From Heterocephalus glaber (Eukaryota > Chordata > Mammalia > Rodentia > Bathyergidae), in NCBI RefSeq assembly GCF_000247695.1, contig NW_004624778.1:13937020-14001019 (forward strand): a stretch of 64,000 bases of DNA, written 5' to 3'. The notes below the pieces were generated by a model, which searched no databases, had not been told where the DNA came from, and worked only from the letters and a program-made list of their open reading frames with translations. Shown in pieces: positions 20,301 to 31,324 of this stretch (positions are counted from its first letter, which is position 1; each line of letters starts with the position of its first letter). Made by a program: the position numbers and the translations under genes.

Positions 20301-23300
20301 TAGTTTTGTAAATTACTAATGGTATAGAGTGCCATTTGTGTTTTATGTTCCTAGTATAATGGATTCTGGGGCTCCAGAGCCATTTCTTTATGCTGATGGC
20401 CAGAGGAATTATACTTTATGAAAAAAAGTAGGTTTTCTAAATAATTCTTGGTAGGATTAATATAAACAAATGGTATCCAGGAGAGTGATGTATAAAGAAC
20501 ATCCTCTTGGAGGAGATGTGGATTCTCACTTTGGCTGTTTTTGACACCCTGTGTCATCCTGAGAAAACCATCTCAATTCTTGGGATCTGAGGATCTTCAT
20601 TTGAACAATAATATGGGGCTGTTTGCTAGCTCTCTTTCTGCATTTCTATATTTTTATAAAATATAATATAAGTATTCTTCAATAAAGAAAAACTTGAGCC
20701 TCACATGCACATTTTGTTCTAAATAAGACTTCTAATTAATTTCAACTAATACAAGTTTTGTGTACTTATATTCAGTCTGCACTATAATTACCTCATGCAG
20801 TTGTTAGAACTATTGAAGTGCTTAATAGAATTGCACAACATAGCCTATGGTCACATTCAACTTTGTAACACTTAAGATCTGTAAATATTTTCAGCTATAG
20901 CAGTGGGCATGTTTGTGCCTATCCTACTATTAGTCAAAATGAAATTAGTGTCTATGAGTATCACTTAGCTCTTCAAAAGGAAGATGTCATAAATTCAATA
21001 TTGGTATTTCAGTTCCAACCTATCCAAGAACACCCAGGGTTTGATGTGGGTCTAGAGAATATTCAAGGGAAAATTGAAAGTCAGATGACAAGAATCCAAA
21101 GGCACAGAATATTTTTCTTATTAAATTTTGCATAAGTTCATTGTCTCAAGTTCTAGGGGAAGTTAAAGGAAAAAAACACAGTTAAGAAATTTTTATTAAG
21201 CTGGAATATAAAAATTGATGTGGAAGTCATTCCAGGCTGCATCTCATGCTTGTCATCTGTGTGGGCATTCTTGCTCTGGTGCTGTCATGTAGGGAACATG
21301 GGGAATGTGTGCTAAAAGCACACAACAAAAGCAATTTGCTAGAATGAAAAACATCAATCTTTTCATCTATTTCTTGCCTCGGTTAAAGTAGTTGTAAAGT
21401 AGTTGCCTTGTAGCTGTAATGTGATTACAAAGATTGTCCTCTGAAAAATCCAATAGAGAAAAATATATCACCATCCAAAAAACAGCTCTAGAATCCAATC
21501 CCCTCACCTCCCCCTAGGGATTGGACCTATGGTCTCATACATGCTAGGAAAATGCTCTACCACTGAGATACATTGCCAGTCCCAAATCTCCTTGTTTTTT
21601 TGTCTGTTTTTGTTTTATTAAATATTGTTGCATTCACAGTCACTGTGGTTATGGCTCATAGTCTTTTCTGTCTTTATAATATCTTACGACATAGGGAGGA
21701 AAGAAGCTTATTCATGAGCATTTTTAAAAAATTTTAGGAACTCTGTCACTCTCTTGAAGAAGATTATAAGGATGTAGAACATCTGAATGAAAACATTCCT
21801 TCCCATTTGCCTCCAGTGACAGTAACCCAGAACTTGTAAGTATATTTATGATTATTCTTACTGTCTAGATTTATAAACCCATGTAAACAAATACCTCAAA
21901 GCCTTTTCCTGAATCATGTACTTGCAGTTTTGTTGATTACTCAGTTTTTTGTCACTTGCACCAGAAACAACATTATGACTCCCTATGTTGACCAATTTTC
22001 TTTTATTTTTTATTTTTGGTACTGGGGATTAAACTTGGGTCCTTCCGCTTGCGAGGCAGGCCGCGGAACCACTGAGCTAAATCCCCAGCCGTGTTGACCA
22101 ATTTTCTTATTCTACATCTTTGAGAGAAATGTCTACCTTTCCTGAGAGCAAGGCTCCTTAGGCTCTCTTCCCGCTTGTTCTTCCCCTTAGAGCAGTTTCC
22201 CAAACTCAGCCTCATTACCTTTTGAGGTCAGTTCTTTGTTGTGACAATGGAAAAAGTCTTCAGACATTGCCAAATGTCCTTTTTGGGCAAAATCTCCCTG
22301 ACCCTTGAGAACCAGTGCCTTAGGTTAGAATCAGCCTGTTGAACTTCCCTTCTGAAAAATAGCCAGAGGAACAATAAACCTGCTCTTCTTCTGTCCCCCA
22401 CATCCATTCTGGTTCTCTCTGTCTCTTCACTGGCAGTGTATGTTTGTGTTTGCCTTTGTCTCAGAGCCCCTACTGTCTGGCTTTTGGCTGTCATTACCAC
22501 CATGCTTGTGAACCTGATTGCTTTCAGTTCACAAAGAAATCTGAAGTCCTTTAGGCCCAATTCTGTTTTCCAGATCTCACGTTGGTTACCCGTTTTGTTT
22601 TGAGATTGTATTGTGCCCTGGACTGCCACTGTGCTTTCTTTCCTGTCATTCCATATCCCTGAGGTGGCTGCCTCTCCTTCTCTTCCCTTTCTTAAATTAA
22701 AAGTGTTACCTGAAGCTGTTTCACTCCTGCTTACCTGACCCCACTGTCAATGCTCTCAAATGTCCAGCTGCAGCCTTGATGTGATATCTATTTCTGGTGA
22801 TTTCTTGGCTTTCAGGGAATTTGTTGAGGGAATTATTTCTCTTCAAACTTTGCAATTCTAAGGCTGGACTCACTAACTCTCTAGTTATCTATCCATCCAA
22901 ACTGTTTCCCCTCATCCTCCTGTCACCTGAGCAGGGACTTGGCACCTTCATCCTGTCATACTCTCTTAGCCATTACCTATCCATTCTGCCTCTCCTTTGT
23001 TCTCATTGCCTGGCTCTGAGTAGGATCTTCCATCATCTTTTGTCTCTCTGATTTGCAAAGTCCTATATTTTGTCTTTCCAGTACAGTATATTTTTATTTC
23101 CATCTCTCCAGTCCTCGGCCACCAAAAGTTTAGCTCTAAAAAGTGCTTTGAATAGATAAAAACATTTCATGGCTAAGTTAGTTTTTGAAATGTTCCATAT
23201 GTACAGGAAAGTGATTGAAATATTTATACAAATTAAAGAATAATAAACATCTATGTATCTACTAGTCAGGTTAAGAAACCGGACATTACCAATACCTTAA

Positions 23301-26300
23301 AACACTTTTTCTGGTGCAGACCTGCCTTTTGTCACAGAGGTAATCACTCTCCTGGCCTTTATGATAATCTTGCCTTTACATTTGTGTTTCCATAAAGAGA
23401 ATATTGATTAAACTTGAAAAGTTGAAAGGCAGCCACAAGCCTTGGAACATAGGAAAAGAGCCACAGTCATGTTGATGGTTGAAGGTCTCCAGGAGCTCAA
23501 CAGTGTCCCTAGGCGTGATCAGGGTGGTTGGAATTTTCCTGCAAGAAGAGGAGACTAGTGGGCAAGGTCATGAGTGAATATTATGGAACAGAGGTTGTCA
23601 GAGGGTATCTGTCATGGTAGATATGGGCTATCAAACAGGAATGTGGCTAGGAGAATGGGAGCTCAATATGGCCTACCTCCAGCTCTCAGGGCTGGGTCAA
23701 AACAGAACCTTTCTGTAGGTTGAAAAGGTGTTTTCTACTGATACACACAGCAGGGCATGCAGAAACAACTGAGAACTTCCTCAGCACATAATTGAGATAA
23801 ATACAGGAAAAAAATCACTTCATGGAGTCTTATGTTAGCAATTTATGTTAGAATGATGGCGACTTCTCATTGGATATTTTTGTCTTGACAGTCCACAACA
23901 CCCAGTCAGGCCTGGCTATGCTGTGTCTGGTTGTCTCCTGTCATCTTGGGTTCTCATTTGTTATGTTTCTGGGGATCTTTTTGGCTTACTTCTGTGTTGG
24001 ATCTACTGTTTCCTGTAACCAGTGTCTTCTTTTTGAAAGCAGTCAAGCCACTATGGCAACAGAAGTCTATTTTTTTCGCTGGCACTTAACCTAGAACAGT
24101 GGTGATGAAACTACGGTACATGTGCCAAAATGGGCTGTTTGTATCATTGAAAATTTTAAAAGATTTGCCATCATTGATCTAGAAGTTACAGCCTGTTTAT
24201 AGACTTCATTTACTAGTGGAATGGGAGTTATATTAGGCTTCTCACTAAATAAAATTGGGCAGACTGAATCCAAAGGTGACCCATGGTTATTGCTAGCAAT
24301 TAAAATGAGTGTGCAATAAGCAGTGACTGACAGCAACCAACGAGATAAATTAGAATAAGTGGAAGATGATGTTTGTACATTCAGATCTGTGGAAGTCAGG
24401 GAGAGGTGCTGTTTGGATCTAAGATTGTTCAACTCTTTATATATTGACTTTGAGGAGCCAGTGGGACTCTTGATGAAGATGTCTAGCATAGGGCCAGGGA
24501 TTTAGCTCAGTGGTTCCTCCTCCTGCCTCGCAAGCGGAAAGACCCGAGTTCAATCCCCAGTACCAAAAAAAAAATGTCTAGCATAAGCCAGGCATGGTGG
24601 TGCATACCTATAATCCCAGCTACTTGGGAGGCTCAGCCTGGAATATAGGAAATTCAAAGCCTGTCTGCATAATTTAGTAAGACCCTTTCATAAAATTAAC
24701 AAGTCTAGGCCTGTAGCTTAGCAGTGGAACACTTGCCTACTTACCTAGCATGTACAAGGACTTAGGTTCCATCTCCAGTACTGAAAAAAAAGAATCTAAC
24801 ATATATCCTACGTATACCATGTTTTGGATATCTTAAGTCATTATAGCTATATTATTGAAGATTTAGAGAAATTTTTAATATTCTTTTCATTATTTAGATG
24901 TAGGTATAGAAAAACTTGACTAAAAACTTATTATTACAGAATGAATTATGTGTTTAATGATTATTTTCAGTTGAGAAAAATTTCCAGTATGCTGCTTCAT
25001 TCTGACAATTACCTGTATTACTCCACTCTGTAGGGTTAATGGATCCGATCTTGACTCTGAAGAACCAGCCAAAGTTGAGCAACCTGAATCCACAAAGAAG
25101 CCTCCAAAAGAACAAAAAATTATTAAAGAAATGCTATTTATATCTACTGATGAGTTCAATGGAGTTCCTTCGTAAGTATTTAAGATAAATTTTAATGTTG
25201 AACTCTATAACAGTCAACATAATGATTGTTTAAATTATAAAGCTTGATCATATTAATTATAATATGCTTTGTTCAAATATTGATCTTGTCTACAATAGTT
25301 TTCACAAGCCCATCAAAACCTGCTTCATTTCTGTTAAAGAGTTGACTTGTAATATTTCCTTTTGATTTTGGAGTTTCCATCCTTGCTTTCTTTGTAGATC
25401 TGTTCTTGCATTTTTGTCCTTTTAAAATTAAAGTCCTTAAGCTGGGCATGGTGGTGCACACCTGTGATCCCAGCACTCAGGAGGCTGAAGCAGGAGGATA
25501 GCAGTGAGTTCAAGGCCAGCCTAGGCTATTCAGTGAGTTTGAGGCTAGCCTGGACTACACAGTAAGACTCTGTCTCAAAAAGAAAAAAAAAAAAATTAAA
25601 GTCCTTAGCATATTAAACAAAGTTATTTGAATTAGTGGTTGATACTCTCAAAATACATCATTTCTGAGTCTGCTTCTGATGCTTGCTTTGTCTCTTCAGG
25701 CTGTTTTTTCTTATACCTTATAATTTTTTATTGCAAGCTAGACAAGGTTTAGTCTCCAGCACCAAAAAAGAAAAGGAAAGTAAGCTGGACGAAATACATC
25801 CATTCATTAAGACAAACTGAAGAATACAGGCTTTTAGTGTGAAGCTCTATGTTGCTGTGTTTAGGAGATGGGCTGTAGATGTCAAGAAGATTGAATTTCT
25901 TCTAGTTTCTATTTCATCTCTCCTGTTGTCTCTGGTTTTCCTAGAAACTCATTCTTCATTACTGAATAGGTTTGGTGTCTTGTATCTTGCTCAAAAGATA
26001 TCTTCTATCTTTAATCTATTGCTAATGTACTGGAAACTTGTCTGGTGTGGTGATACTATAGATGAGAAGTGTTCTATCATTAATGACTGAATCTCAGAGT
26101 TTTTGTGGGTTTAACTCTGAGCTGTGACCTTCTGGTGTATCTCTAAGCTAGAGGGGGCTCATTGTCATCAAGTTGTCTGATTACTCTTGCCCTAGGTCCC
26201 TTCAGGCTCTGGTAAAATGTCTTCCCTTGAGGACAGGTCTTTGTTTTAGAGAACAGAACTGCTGTAGTAGTAATTCACACTGGTTACCTGGTCTATCTCA

Positions 26301-29300
26301 AAATGATATATTTTCCTTCATTGTTGCTAAAGCTCAAGAGAATTTTTCTCTGGATTTAACCATGAAAACCTGAGGTTGGGGATGTCTTAAAGATAAAATT
26401 CATGAGAGTATAGGGGCTTGGTAAAGTGAGTGCTTAGGAGTTTTCAGGTCTCAAGCTAGTCCAAAATGAGCCTCAGCAATTTGTTAGCTACTGTTTAAAT
26501 ATTCCTATAGTTACTAGTTCCAGTGGCTTCTAGCATTACCAATTTTCTCCTCCCTCTGAGCTCTTGACCTGAGGACAATAAAGAATGAAGTCCACAGCCA
26601 TAATAGTGAGGAATGAACCAAATGTACTTTATTAGAAAAGTTTTCGCTAGCCAGGGCTTCAAGAGAGGACATGGAGGAGGTGCCCAAGTTGAGGGGTAGG
26701 CTGCTGGTCAGAACAGACTTTACTTGCACTCCAACTTCTGGGGCCTATCTCAGTTTACCCCAGGCTCTTGCCCTTTGAAACACTGTGGGTACCATTTTTA
26801 GCTAGGCCTCTGATGTCAGAACAGATTTCCCCAGCACAGCACTCCAACTTCCCTGGGAAGAATTCAGTGAGCCTTTTACCCTTGTGTTCCAAGTTTCTAG
26901 AGCTTATCTTGGTTCACTCAGGTGTTTGTCTTAACTGCCTATTTTTTGTCTAATTCCTGGTCTCACTAGGAAGCTGTGATTTTCTTTTTCTTTTTTTTGT
27001 ATTTGCTTGTTTCTCCAGTTTTGGGGCAGTGCTTTGCTCCATACCCTCAATTTTGTGATGGCTGTAGGAAGAATTATTGTACTAATTTTCATTTTGTTCA
27101 TGTGAGGGCTGGAATGATGGCTTCTTGGCTCTTTACATGTCAGAGCTTTACAAACCAGTTTTTATTTCTGTTAATGGTATGTAAAAATACTCTTAACCAT
27201 CTGACCTTTGCTCATCTTACCTGCTGTTTTAAAAATTGTTGCCACTTAGTCACTTGAAAAATATCTGGCTATTTTATAATTCTGAGACTAGGGATTGACA
27301 ATTCTCTTTAATTTTTTTTTTATTGATCATTTCCCCTTATTTTTAGCTTTGTTTTCATGAAATGGTTTCACACGATGATGCTATTCAGATTTGCTTATTG
27401 TGGTTGCTGCATATCAGCTGAGTTAAAGGGAAGAGCAAAGGGTTACAAGGAACAGTGAAGTGAAAGAGTTTAGAAAATGATTTTGTGAAAAGTTGAAGGA
27501 AATTAGAATAGCTGTGGTAGAGTATTCATTTTTAAACTAGGGATTTGTATAGTAAATGAGATAAAATGAGATTAGGATAAACTTATTTATTTATTTAAAG
27601 TTAATACTGAGGATGGAATTAAAAGTGGGAAATGTTGGCAGGGATGGAGACTGAGTATTGAGGAAATAAAGGGCATAGTCAAGAAGACTTGAAGGAATTT
27701 ATCAGTGCATTGTGGAAAGCAATGGTATCAAGTGTTTGGAAAATGTTAGAAAAAGCAGATCTGAAAAATTGAATTTTGAAATGAAAAGTAATGAAAATGA
27801 ATGTTTTTGGAAAGATGAACATTCTCCTTTAAATTCCTTTATTGTTTTATATTAAAGAACTTGTGTTTCAAAACTGCCACTTCGAATAGAAACTCTTCAG
27901 GCAGAGTTTAAGATAATGAACCCACAATTTGTTGAGGGGAAGACTGAGGCAATCATTAAGTTTTGGTTTTGGTGTGTCCTAACCCCTCAAAATTGAGAAT
28001 CTCCTATTTTTATTCTAAGACTAGATCCATGGTGACAGTGAGGACAGACAAGAATGAGATCCAGGTTGATGGCAGAAGTTAAAGAAATGTTTTGAAAGAA
28101 TTTGAGCTAGCCCATAAAAAAAAGCATGCTACTCACTGATTCTCTACCTTTGTGCTTAAATTGAGAAGCTTCTCATGCTTTATATCTCTTGACCCATCAG
28201 TTCTGTGTCTTAATGTCATCTTCTGGTTTTCTTTGTCTACTTTTATCTTCTCTTCCTTCTCTTCTTTCTTTTTTTAACCCTCTCTACACACATAACAGTT
28301 TTTCCAGAAAACTCGTGTGAGGTGTATACTTTCTCAACATTTAAAATTTTCTTTCTTTTGCACACTTTAAAAAATTTTAAAAATAAAGTTGTATCTTGCA
28401 GTTATTCAGTCTGTTTGAAATAGAATTCGAGAACTTGTTTTAAGTTGTAGTATTGATACAGGAGATGAAATATGAAAATATTATATCTCCCAACCCGTTA
28501 GATATCTTATATGCCAATTCATGTTCTCTGAAAATAAAAAAATGAATTCTAGGAACAACAGAGGTTAAGAGTAGTAAAATATTTATGAGAAGATAGCTCT
28601 TGAGAGCCAGGAGAGGACCCGAATGAGTAGGCAGGGACCCCACTTTCCAGGGAAGTTTTATAGAGCAAAACCCTTGTTACAACATGGGTTATAGCTATGA
28701 TCAGCCAATAAGGTTGCAAGTAACATCACTTAAGTAATAATGAGCCAGTGGGGAAGCAAGTCCCATAGTAAGAGTACTTGGAAAAAACAAAGAACTTCTG
28801 AGGGAGGTGATGGATCTGGGGTCTTGGTCACCCACTGAGGCAACTGATGCCAAGCTAGACTGTACTAGACCAGGTGTTATCACTTACCTCATCCCTTGGG
28901 AAGGTATGTAGGCCTGGTCCTTGTGTCATTATTGTGAGGCCTGGCCTCCAGCTGATGTGTCTCCAGCCACAGTTGTAATGTTTTTACCTTTTGTCTTGAC
29001 TGTCGCAAGGGCTCAGTCTTGTCTGACTGCCTATTATATTTCTGTCTAACTTAGTGGTCTGTAATAGTATTAATACTGTGTAGGTAGAAAATAGAGATTA
29101 AGGCACTCAGGTATAATTAGGGAAGGTGGACATTGATATGTTGTCATCTCTGTTTAATTTTTAGCTAGTGAGGTGTGTCTGGACTATTCAGAAGTTGATA
29201 TAGTTGTTTTTATAAAGGATACTTTATAAAGTATACTTTGATACTGTACAAAGTTATAGTATTTATGTTTTTCAAAGAAAGTAATTTGTGTAATGATTTT

Positions 29301-30523
29301 TAAAAAATATATAATTTTTTTACAGGTACATGAAATCCCGCTTAACTTATTGTCAAATTAATGATGTTATTAAAGAAATCAACAAGGCGGTAGTTAACAA
29401 ATATAAGATTGTTCATCAACCAAAAAAGTCTATGAATTCTGTAACCAGAAATCTCTATCAAAGATTTATCAATGAAGAAACAAAGGACACTAAAGGTAAA
29501 ATGATACTATATATCTGTGCATATATCAACTGGAGTGTAATTGATCATGAGAAACAAAGCTCATTCTAGAAAATTCTAACGCAAGAGAGTTAATCCTCAA
29601 CCATGGATAGTTTTCCAACTGGGGAAATTTGTCATGCTGGAGACATTTTGGTGGTAACAGCTGGGATAGGGTACAGAGATGCTACCCTACAATGCACAGG
29701 GCAACCCCCAGAATGTCTTCAGTGCTCAAACTGAGAAATGCTGCTTTAGAGTCTCTTATGAAACTATATCCAATGTTTTAGAAGAATAGTAGTGATAACA
29801 GTTAATTATGCACTTACTGTTGTGCTAAGGGGTTTAGTCCTCATAGTGTCCTTCTCTACTGGCCCCCTTTTTTAGATAGGGTATTTCTATTTAGTCCAGG
29901 CTAGCTGTGGACTCGCTATGTCAGACTGCCTCGAATTCGTGATTCTTTTGTCTCAGTCTCCTGAGTGCTGACATTATAGGCAGGGGCCACTGTACCCAGC
30001 TTTCCTTATTCCATTTTGTAGACTACACAAAGATTGTTTAACTTATGTAAGTCATCCAGCTGAGTGGTAGAGCTCCTATGAGTTCCATTCTGTTAACCTC
30101 TACTGCATAATGCCTCTGGACAAGTGAGTTGTTCTGGAGGTATCAACTGATAGCTAGTAAGCTAATAAGCAGGGCTACAGTGCTAAAATGCTACAGTAAT
30201 ACCATGCAACTTCAGTTGATAGAATAATTATTTTATCAAGAATACAATTTCTGATGTTGATTGGATAATGACAGTAAGAATGATTAATGCCATTCATAGT
30301 CACAATTTAGTACCTTAAAGACTCATCTTAAAAGTTGGCCTTAAAAAAGTTAGCATTAATTTCTTTATTTTCAGGTCATTTTTTTATAGTGGAAGCTGAC
30401 ATAAAGGAGTTCACAACTCTGAAGGCTGACAAGAGGTTTCATGTGATCCTGAATATTTTGCGACACTGCCGGAGGCTGTCAGAGGTCCGAGGGGGAGGAC
30501 TTACCCGTTATGTCATAACCTGA
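17285..30523 (+). CDS. SKA1: SKA1, spindle and kinetochore associated complex subunit 1 (whole spliced coding region)
   Basis: The coding sequence joins 17285-17369, 20086-20210, 21738-21835, 25034-25171, 29326-29495 and 30375-30523 (765 nt, 254 residues plus TGA; human 255). SKA1 forms the Ska complex with SKA2 and SKA3. The complex couples kinetochores to dynamic microtubules alongside Ndc80 and supports chromosome segregation and checkpoint silencing. Residues 1 to about 90 form the helical, coiled-coil N-terminus that assembles with SKA2/SKA3 (HVNEKIGNIKKTLSLR near the start). Residues about 130-254 form the winged-helix microtubule-binding domain. Arginines 154, 235 and 244 correspond to human R155, R236 and R245, which contact microtubules. 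The protein ends RGGGLTRYVIT. All introns are GT..AG and all junction phases fit, with no frameshift or stop, so the gene looks functional. The ATG has A at -3. Confidence 0.97.
17930..18195 (+). mobile_element. Mariner-like transposon fragment in SKA1 intron 2
   Basis: TATTCACCAGATCGGGTACT, AAAGTCAAAATGACCATGAA and GAAGGAGTATTTTGAGGGG are decayed mariner transposase codons (YSPDLAP...DF-like, PKLKMTMK-like, EGEYFEG-like). They are similar to the copies at 43.1-43.6 kb. Confidence 0.7.
18213..18416. mobile_element. MITE-like element with GTACCT-type inverted ends
   Basis: The left end TAGTAGTACCTTGGTTCAAG and the right end (reverse complement TACAGAGGTACCTCAGTTCA) form about 25-bp imperfect terminal inverted repeats. 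The ends match those of the 76-bp palindromic element at 42819. The internal sequence is noncoding. A TA next to both ends suggests the Tc1/mariner/pogo group. Confidence 0.6.
18880..18965 (+). repeat. Possible MIR fragment
   Basis: TAGCATTTACTATGTAGTTTCAT followed by GTAACCTTAGGCAGTAGGTAC resembles the MIR core. It is short and diverged. Confidence 0.35.
18970..19980. other. SKA1 intron 2, no recognised element
   Basis: Apart from short T-rich runs I see no repeat family or exon here. Confidence 0.45.
19984..20054. repeat. (TA)n(CA)n(TA)n microsatellite beside exon 3
   Basis: Alternating TATATA, CACACA and CATACATATATA tracts total about 70 bp and end about 30 bp before the SKA1 exon 3 acceptor. 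The branch point/polypyrimidine interval must lie between it and the exon. Confidence 0.95.
20086..20210 (+). CDS. SKA1: SKA1 exon 3
   Basis: The acceptor is AACAG/GCCAGG and the donor AAG/GTAATG. The exon codes the rest of Gly29 through Lys70 (QEPTLKTVLNKIGDEI, then NELLNKLELEIQYQEQTN), the helical N-terminal core that pairs with SKA2 and SKA3. A TA/CA microsatellite lies 30-100 bp upstream of the acceptor. Confidence 0.95.
20211..21500. other. SKA1 intron 3, mostly unassigned
   Basis: AT-rich intronic sequence with no family I can name before the SINE-like stretch near 21505. Confidence 0.45.
21505..21590 (-). mobile_element. Old ID-like SINE
   Basis: CCTAGGGATTGGACCTATGG, then ATGCTCTACCACTGAGATAC and TTGCCAGTCCC resemble a diverged antisense ID unit. 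Confidence 0.55.
21738..21835 (+). CDS. SKA1: SKA1 exon 4
   Basis: The acceptor is TTTTAG/GAACTC and the donor AACTT/GTAAGT. The exon codes residues 71-102 (ELCHSLEEDYKDVEHLNEN, then PSHLPPVTVTQN) plus two bases of Leu103. It covers the end of the coiled-coil region and the start of the linker. Confidence 0.95.
22003..22091 (-). mobile_element. Young ID SINE with 17-bp target duplication
   Basis: The unit runs from a T-run through GGTACTGGGGATTAAACTTG to CTGAGCTAAATCCCCAGCC. The 17-bp flank TGTTGACCAATTTTCTT is identical at 21986-22002 and 22092-22108, so this is a recent intron 4 insertion. Confidence 0.95.
22110..24080. other. SKA1 intron 4, mostly unassigned
   Basis: I recognise no exon. 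The part around 23160-23400 resembles decayed LINE 3' sequence but cannot be assigned with confidence. Confidence 0.4.
24095..24478 (-). mobile_element. Possible hAT-derived fragment
   Basis: The plus-strand beginning AACAGTGGTGATGAAACTAC, then GTACATGTGCCAAAATGG, resembles the ends of Charlie-type hAT elements (CAGTGGTN...AAACTACGG). The adjoining 132-codon minus-strand open frame shows no domain that I recognise. Confidence 0.3.
24491..24573 (+). mobile_element. Young ID SINE
   Basis: GGGCCAGGGATTTAGCTCAG through TCAATCCCCAGTACC and an A-run. It is flanked by ATGTCTAGCATA at 24479-24490 and 24574-24585. The same motif recurs a third time after the next SINE. Confidence 0.95.
24586..24794 (+). 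mobile_element. B1-dID dimeric SINE
   Basis: A B1 unit (GCCAGGCATGGTGGTGCATA, CCCAGCTACTTGGGAGGCTC) is followed by an A-rich junction and an ID unit (GGCCTGTAGCTTAGCAGTGG, TTCCATCTCCAGTACTG), then an A-run. The right flank TCTAACATA matches TCTAGCATA on the left. Confidence 0.85.
25034..25171 (+). CDS. SKA1: SKA1 exon 5
   Basis: The acceptor is CTGTAG/GGTTAA and the donor CCTTC/GTAAGT. The exon codes Leu103 to the first two bases of Ser149. It holds the acidic and lysine-rich linker (DLDSEEPAKVEQPE, then KKPPKEQK) and the start of the microtubule-binding domain (TDEFNGVPS). Confidence 0.95.
25440..25591 (+). mobile_element. B1 SINE with target duplication (SKA1 intron 5)
   Basis: GCTGGGCATGGTGGTGCACA, GTGAGTTCAAGGCCAGCCTA and the duplicated GTGAGTTTGAGGCTAGCCTG, ending TCTGTCTCAAAAAG and an A-run. 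ATTAAAGTCCTTA flanks both sides (about 25427 and 25595). Confidence 0.95.
25620..28440. other. SKA1 intron 5, unassigned
   Basis: I recognise no exon or clear repeat family in most of this stretch. The open frames are short and without motifs. Confidence 0.4.
28445..29085 (-). mobile_element. ERV LTR, antisense, in SKA1 intron 5 (family of 7.1-7.7 kb)
   Basis: Reverse complements of the 7.1-7.7 kb landmarks appear in reverse order: GAATTCTAGGAACAACAGAG, AAATATTTATGAGAAGATAG, AAGTTTTATAGAGCAAAACC and TTTTGTCTTGACTGTCGCAA. The LTR lies in intron 5 about 240 bp upstream of exon 6, antisense to SKA1. Confidence 0.75.
29326..29495 (+). CDS. SKA1: SKA1 exon 6
   Basis: The acceptor is TTTACAG/GTACATG and the donor AAAG/GTAAAA, slightly weaker than the other donors. 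The exon codes Ser149 to the first base of Gly206 (YMKSRLTYCQINDVIKEIN, KPKKSMNS-type and LYQRF segments). It includes Arg154, the equivalent of the human microtubule-contacting R155. Confidence 0.95.
29596..29745 (+). mobile_element. MER5-like (hAT-Charlie) MITE
   Basis: TCCTCAACCATGGATAG, GGAGACATTTTGGTGGTAAC and CTACAATGCACAGGGCAACC are MER5-type landmarks. It lies in SKA1 intron 6. Confidence 0.75.
29796..30110 (+). mobile_element. MIR SINE split by a B1
   Basis: The left half (TTATGCACTTACTGTTGTGC, AGTCCTCATAGTGTCC) and right half (TTCCATTTTGTAGACTACAC, AAGTCATCCAGCTGAGTGGT, AGAGCTCCTATGAG) match a MIR consensus in order. An antisense B1 occupies the middle. Confidence 0.65.
29868..30002 (-). 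mobile_element. B1 SINE nested in MIR
   Basis: The antisense B1 signature reads AGTCCAGGCTAGCTGTGGAC, TCTCAGTCTCCTGAGTGCTG and CCACTGTACCCAGC. Confidence 0.85.
30375..30523 (+). CDS. SKA1: SKA1 exon 7 (last coding exon)
   Basis: The acceptor is TTTTCAG/GTCATT. The exon codes the rest of Gly206 to Thr254 (FIVEADIKEFTTLKADKRF, NILRHCRRLSEVRGGGLTRY) and the TGA stop at 30521-30523. The basic C-terminal helix and tail, with Arg235 and Arg244, carry conserved microtubule-contact residues. Confidence 0.96.
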
Positions 30524-30655
30524 GGCCTTTGCTTAGAACTGACAGGCAGTAGGGCATAGAGGCTAGTCCTGTAACCATCATACGTATAATCTCTTCGGCT
30601 TTTTAAATTTTCTATTCCTCTTATTTTACAGAAATAAAACCTTTTTGGATAATAT
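30524..30655 (+). other. SKA1: SKA1 3'UTR with polyadenylation signal
   Basis: AATAAA lies at 30633-30638, about 110 bp after the stop codon. Cleavage is expected some 15-25 bp further on. The short 3'UTR suggests a compact last exon. Alternative downstream sites cannot be excluded. Confidence 0.75.
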
Positions 30656-30659
30656 ATAT

Positions 30660-31320
30660 TTTCACAATTTACTTCCTTTTGACAAATATTTATCCACCTG
30701 CCACATAAGGCTCCATAGTAGGCATGTAATAGAATTTTAACAATTCTGTCTAGTTTTGTGTTTAGTGGACAATGCTGCACACCCCAATAAGATCAGTATA
30801 GATAAGATATTGGAAGAAAAAAGGCCAAGAAGATAAATAAGGTCAAGGATACCTAGGCCCTTTGGAATTAAAGGTTATGAGTGTCTAAATTCTATCCAAG
30901 ACATTTCAGTTTACAGGTGGACTTCCTTCAAGTTGTTCTGGAGGTAGTTTATCCATCTGATTATTACACTTTCCCATATGTCCTTAGGGAGCAGCTTACC
31001 AGTCATCAGTTAAACCAGTCTGTAGACGTCAATCTGTAATGAAAGTGTGTTGAGATGCTGTGATATTGCAGTTTAATAAGAAATATATATTATATCTTCA
31101 TCCTCAGTTCCTTGTTCAGAGCTCCAAAAAACCTTGTAATATCCTGATTCGTAGCAGTAATTCTTTTGTTCTGCAGGTCTTTGACCTCAATTCCTGACAT
31201 GACACAAAGCTCTTTAATCTCTCCAAAATGTCTCTTGATAGGAATGTTTTTTGTTTGAATGAGGTGATTCTTGGTGGGCGCCAATATAGTTTCAGGATGG
31301 AGTCTTGTCATGAAGACCAA
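30660..31320. other. Intergenic sequence after SKA1, unassigned
   Basis: No gene or repeat that I can name. Short open frames here have no recognisable motif. Confidence 0.4.
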
Positions 31321-31324
31321 GCCA

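Noticed and set aside
22228..22629. 133-codon minus-strand open frame in SKA1 intron 4
   Set aside because: No family motif, not conserved as far as I can judge, and antisense inside an intron.
24091..24489. 132-codon minus-strand open frame
   Set aside because: No recognisable domain. The flank looks like a transposon end, so I list it only as a possible hAT remnant.
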